Source: Desulfuromonadales bacterium (GTDB lineage Bacteria; Desulfobacterota; Desulfuromonadia; Desulfuromonadales; UBA2294). From it: DNA of 5,168 nt. The translations under genes were made by a program, and so were the position numbers. Position 1 is the first letter of the stretch; every line of letters begins with the position of its first letter. Of the stretch, positions 4,369-5,168 are shown in pieces. The notes under the pieces were generated by a model. The model searched no databases. It saw only the letters and a list, made by a program, of their open reading frames with translations, and was not told the origin of the DNA. Location: positions 1 through 5,168 of the forward strand of contig JAUVAJ010000157.1 of the NCBI GenBank assembly GCA_030591795.1, written 5' to 3'.

Positions 4369-5168
4369 TTACCTGGAACGATTCTTGAGTCGTTTACTCA
4401 AGGCTGGGCGAGAAATACCAAGCAAGCGAGCCGCCTGGGTCTGATTCTGCTGTGCCCGGCGCATCGCCTCGTCAACCAGCAGATCGGCCGACTCTTTGAG
4501 CGTTGGCAACTTATCCGGGTAACTGATAGTCGCATTCAAAGCCGAACCAGTTGTAGCGGCAACCGGCTCTAATGGTGCTGCAGCACTGCCCATCACCGAT
4601 TGAAACGATGCCAAAGCAAGAGCACCCTTATGGTGCAGACTGACCGCTTCAAAAATCATGGTTCGCAATTCACGGATGTTTCCAGGGAAATGATAACTCT
4701 GCAATAACGTGATCAGTTGTGGTGGGATGGCAGGTTTATCTTTTTTTAAAGATGCGGCGGCGGCCGTCAGAAAACGCTCCAGTAAAAAAGGAATGTCTTC
4801 CCGACGCTCGCGCAGTGGTGGCAGAGCGACCCGGTATGCATTCAGACGGTAAAAAAGATCGGAACGAAAAGCTCCAGACTGCTGCAGCTCGGCCAGATCA
4901 CGGTTGGTGGCAAACACAAACCGGGTAGCGTGCTGTTTTGGCGTGTCGCTGCCGAGCGGGTAGTAATCACCTTCCTGGAGCAGTCGGAGCAGCTTTACCT
5001 GAGAGGCCTGGCTCAAATCGCCTATTTCATCAAGGAACAAAACCCCGCCGGCGGCTTCTTCAATCACTCCGGCTCTAGCCTGGTCAGCACCGGTATAAGA
5101 CCCCTTCACGTGGCCAAACAGGGTGTCTGAAAAAACATTGTCGTCCAGCCCGGCAACATTGACTGCGA
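4369..5168 (-). CDS. Sigma-54 enhancer-binding activator, C-terminal part (runs off right edge)
   Basis: The last 265 residues of an NtrC-family activator are visible; Walker A and any sensory N-terminal domain lie beyond the window. In visible numbering: LFGHVKGSYTGA at 16-27 (sigma-54-contacting loop, GSYTGA instead of GAFTGA); Walker B GGVLFLDEIGD at 40-50; sensor I FATNRD at 85-90; FRSDLFYRLN with arginine-finger residues R101 and R107 at 100-109; LPPLRERREDIPFLL at 115-129; sensor II FPGNIREL at 160-167; an Ala/Pro-rich linker at about 190-210; and a Fis-type helix-turn-helix at about 228-262 (NQTQAARLLGISRPALSKRL). The frame continues upstream of the GTG at 5107-5109 without a stop, so that GTG is internal and not the start. 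Such proteins hydrolyse ATP to remodel sigma-54 polymerase from upstream enhancers. It is co-directional with the chemosensory operon, 252 bases away, beside a sigma-54 promoter and repeated dyads. Its own terminator follows at 4232-4270. Confidence 0.93.
   Translation of the reverse strand, partial: AVNVAGLDDNVFSDTLFGHVKGSYTGADQARAGVIEEAAGGVLFLDEIGDLSQASQVKLLRLLQEGDYYPLGSDTPKQHATRFVFATNRDLAELQQSGAFRSDLFYRLNAYRVALPPLRERREDIPFLLERFLTAAAASLKKDKPAIPPQLITLLQSYHFPGNIRELRTMIFEAVSLHHKGALALASFQSVMGSAAAPLEPVAATTGSALNATISYPDKLPTLKESADLLVDEAMRRAQQNQTQAARLLGISRPALSKRLKNRSR

Noticed and set aside
5107..5109. GTG as start codon of the activator
   Set aside because: The frame continues upstream with conserved AAA+ sequence (LFGH before the GSYTGA loop), so the true start is off the window.
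1..5168. CRISPR array, insertion sequence or prophage remnants
   Set aside because: No regularly spaced direct repeats, transposase or integrase motifs, or terminal inverted repeats were found; the inverted repeats present are explained as a terminator or candidate regulatory sites.

Overview
The window looks like chromosomal DNA from a Gram-negative, probably motile bacterium that uses sigma-54 and c-type cytochromes. A deltaproteobacterial-type organism (Desulfuromonas/Geobacter-like Desulfuromonadota) fits best. The grounds are a secreted c-type cytochrome with a GG-P-C-x-x-C-H-G-I haem motif, an NtrC-type sigma-54 activator, a Cache-HAMP chemoreceptor and AT-rich spacers between roughly 50% GC genes. 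The phylum is an inference from gene style, not a measured result.

Layout, left to right. Positions 1-170 (minus) hold the N-terminus of an exported c-type cytochrome that runs off the left edge. Positions 171-742 are a gene-poor AT-rich spacer with a few promoter-like and dyad sequences. Positions 743-818 (plus) are a complete tRNA-Thr(CGT) with encoded CCA, its own promoter and a strong terminator that probably also stops transcription arriving from the right. Positions 4116 down to 915 (minus) form a compact four-gene chemosensory operon in the order degenerate receiver protein, CheY-like receiver, CheW, methyl-accepting chemoreceptor. Positions 4369-5168 (minus) hold the C-terminal 265 residues of a sigma-54 enhancer-binding protein (EBP: AAA+ plus Fis-type helix-turn-helix), whose N-terminus lies off the right edge.

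The most interesting part is the 252-base gap between the activator and the chemosensory operon. It carries a consensus-quality sigma-54 (-24/-12) promoter, TTGGCATTATCGTTGCTA on the minus strand, about 30 bases before the first operon gene. Upstream of it, centred about 110, 182 and 199 bases from the inferred start site, are three copies of the dyad core TAACAAAAGTT. One copy sits inside the activator gene's own terminator hairpin. This arrangement suggests that the activator, or a paralogue, binds these sites as an enhancer and switches on the whole operon.

How the genes could work together (inference): the Cache chemoreceptor senses a small periplasmic ligand and CheW couples it to a CheA kinase. 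No CheA, CheR or CheB is encoded here, so these must come from elsewhere. The intact CheY-like protein receives phosphate. The first protein has a receiver-like layout but lacks the phospho-acceptor Asp, the acidic pocket, and the Thr and Lys of a working receiver, so it may act as a phosphorylation-independent partner or decoy.
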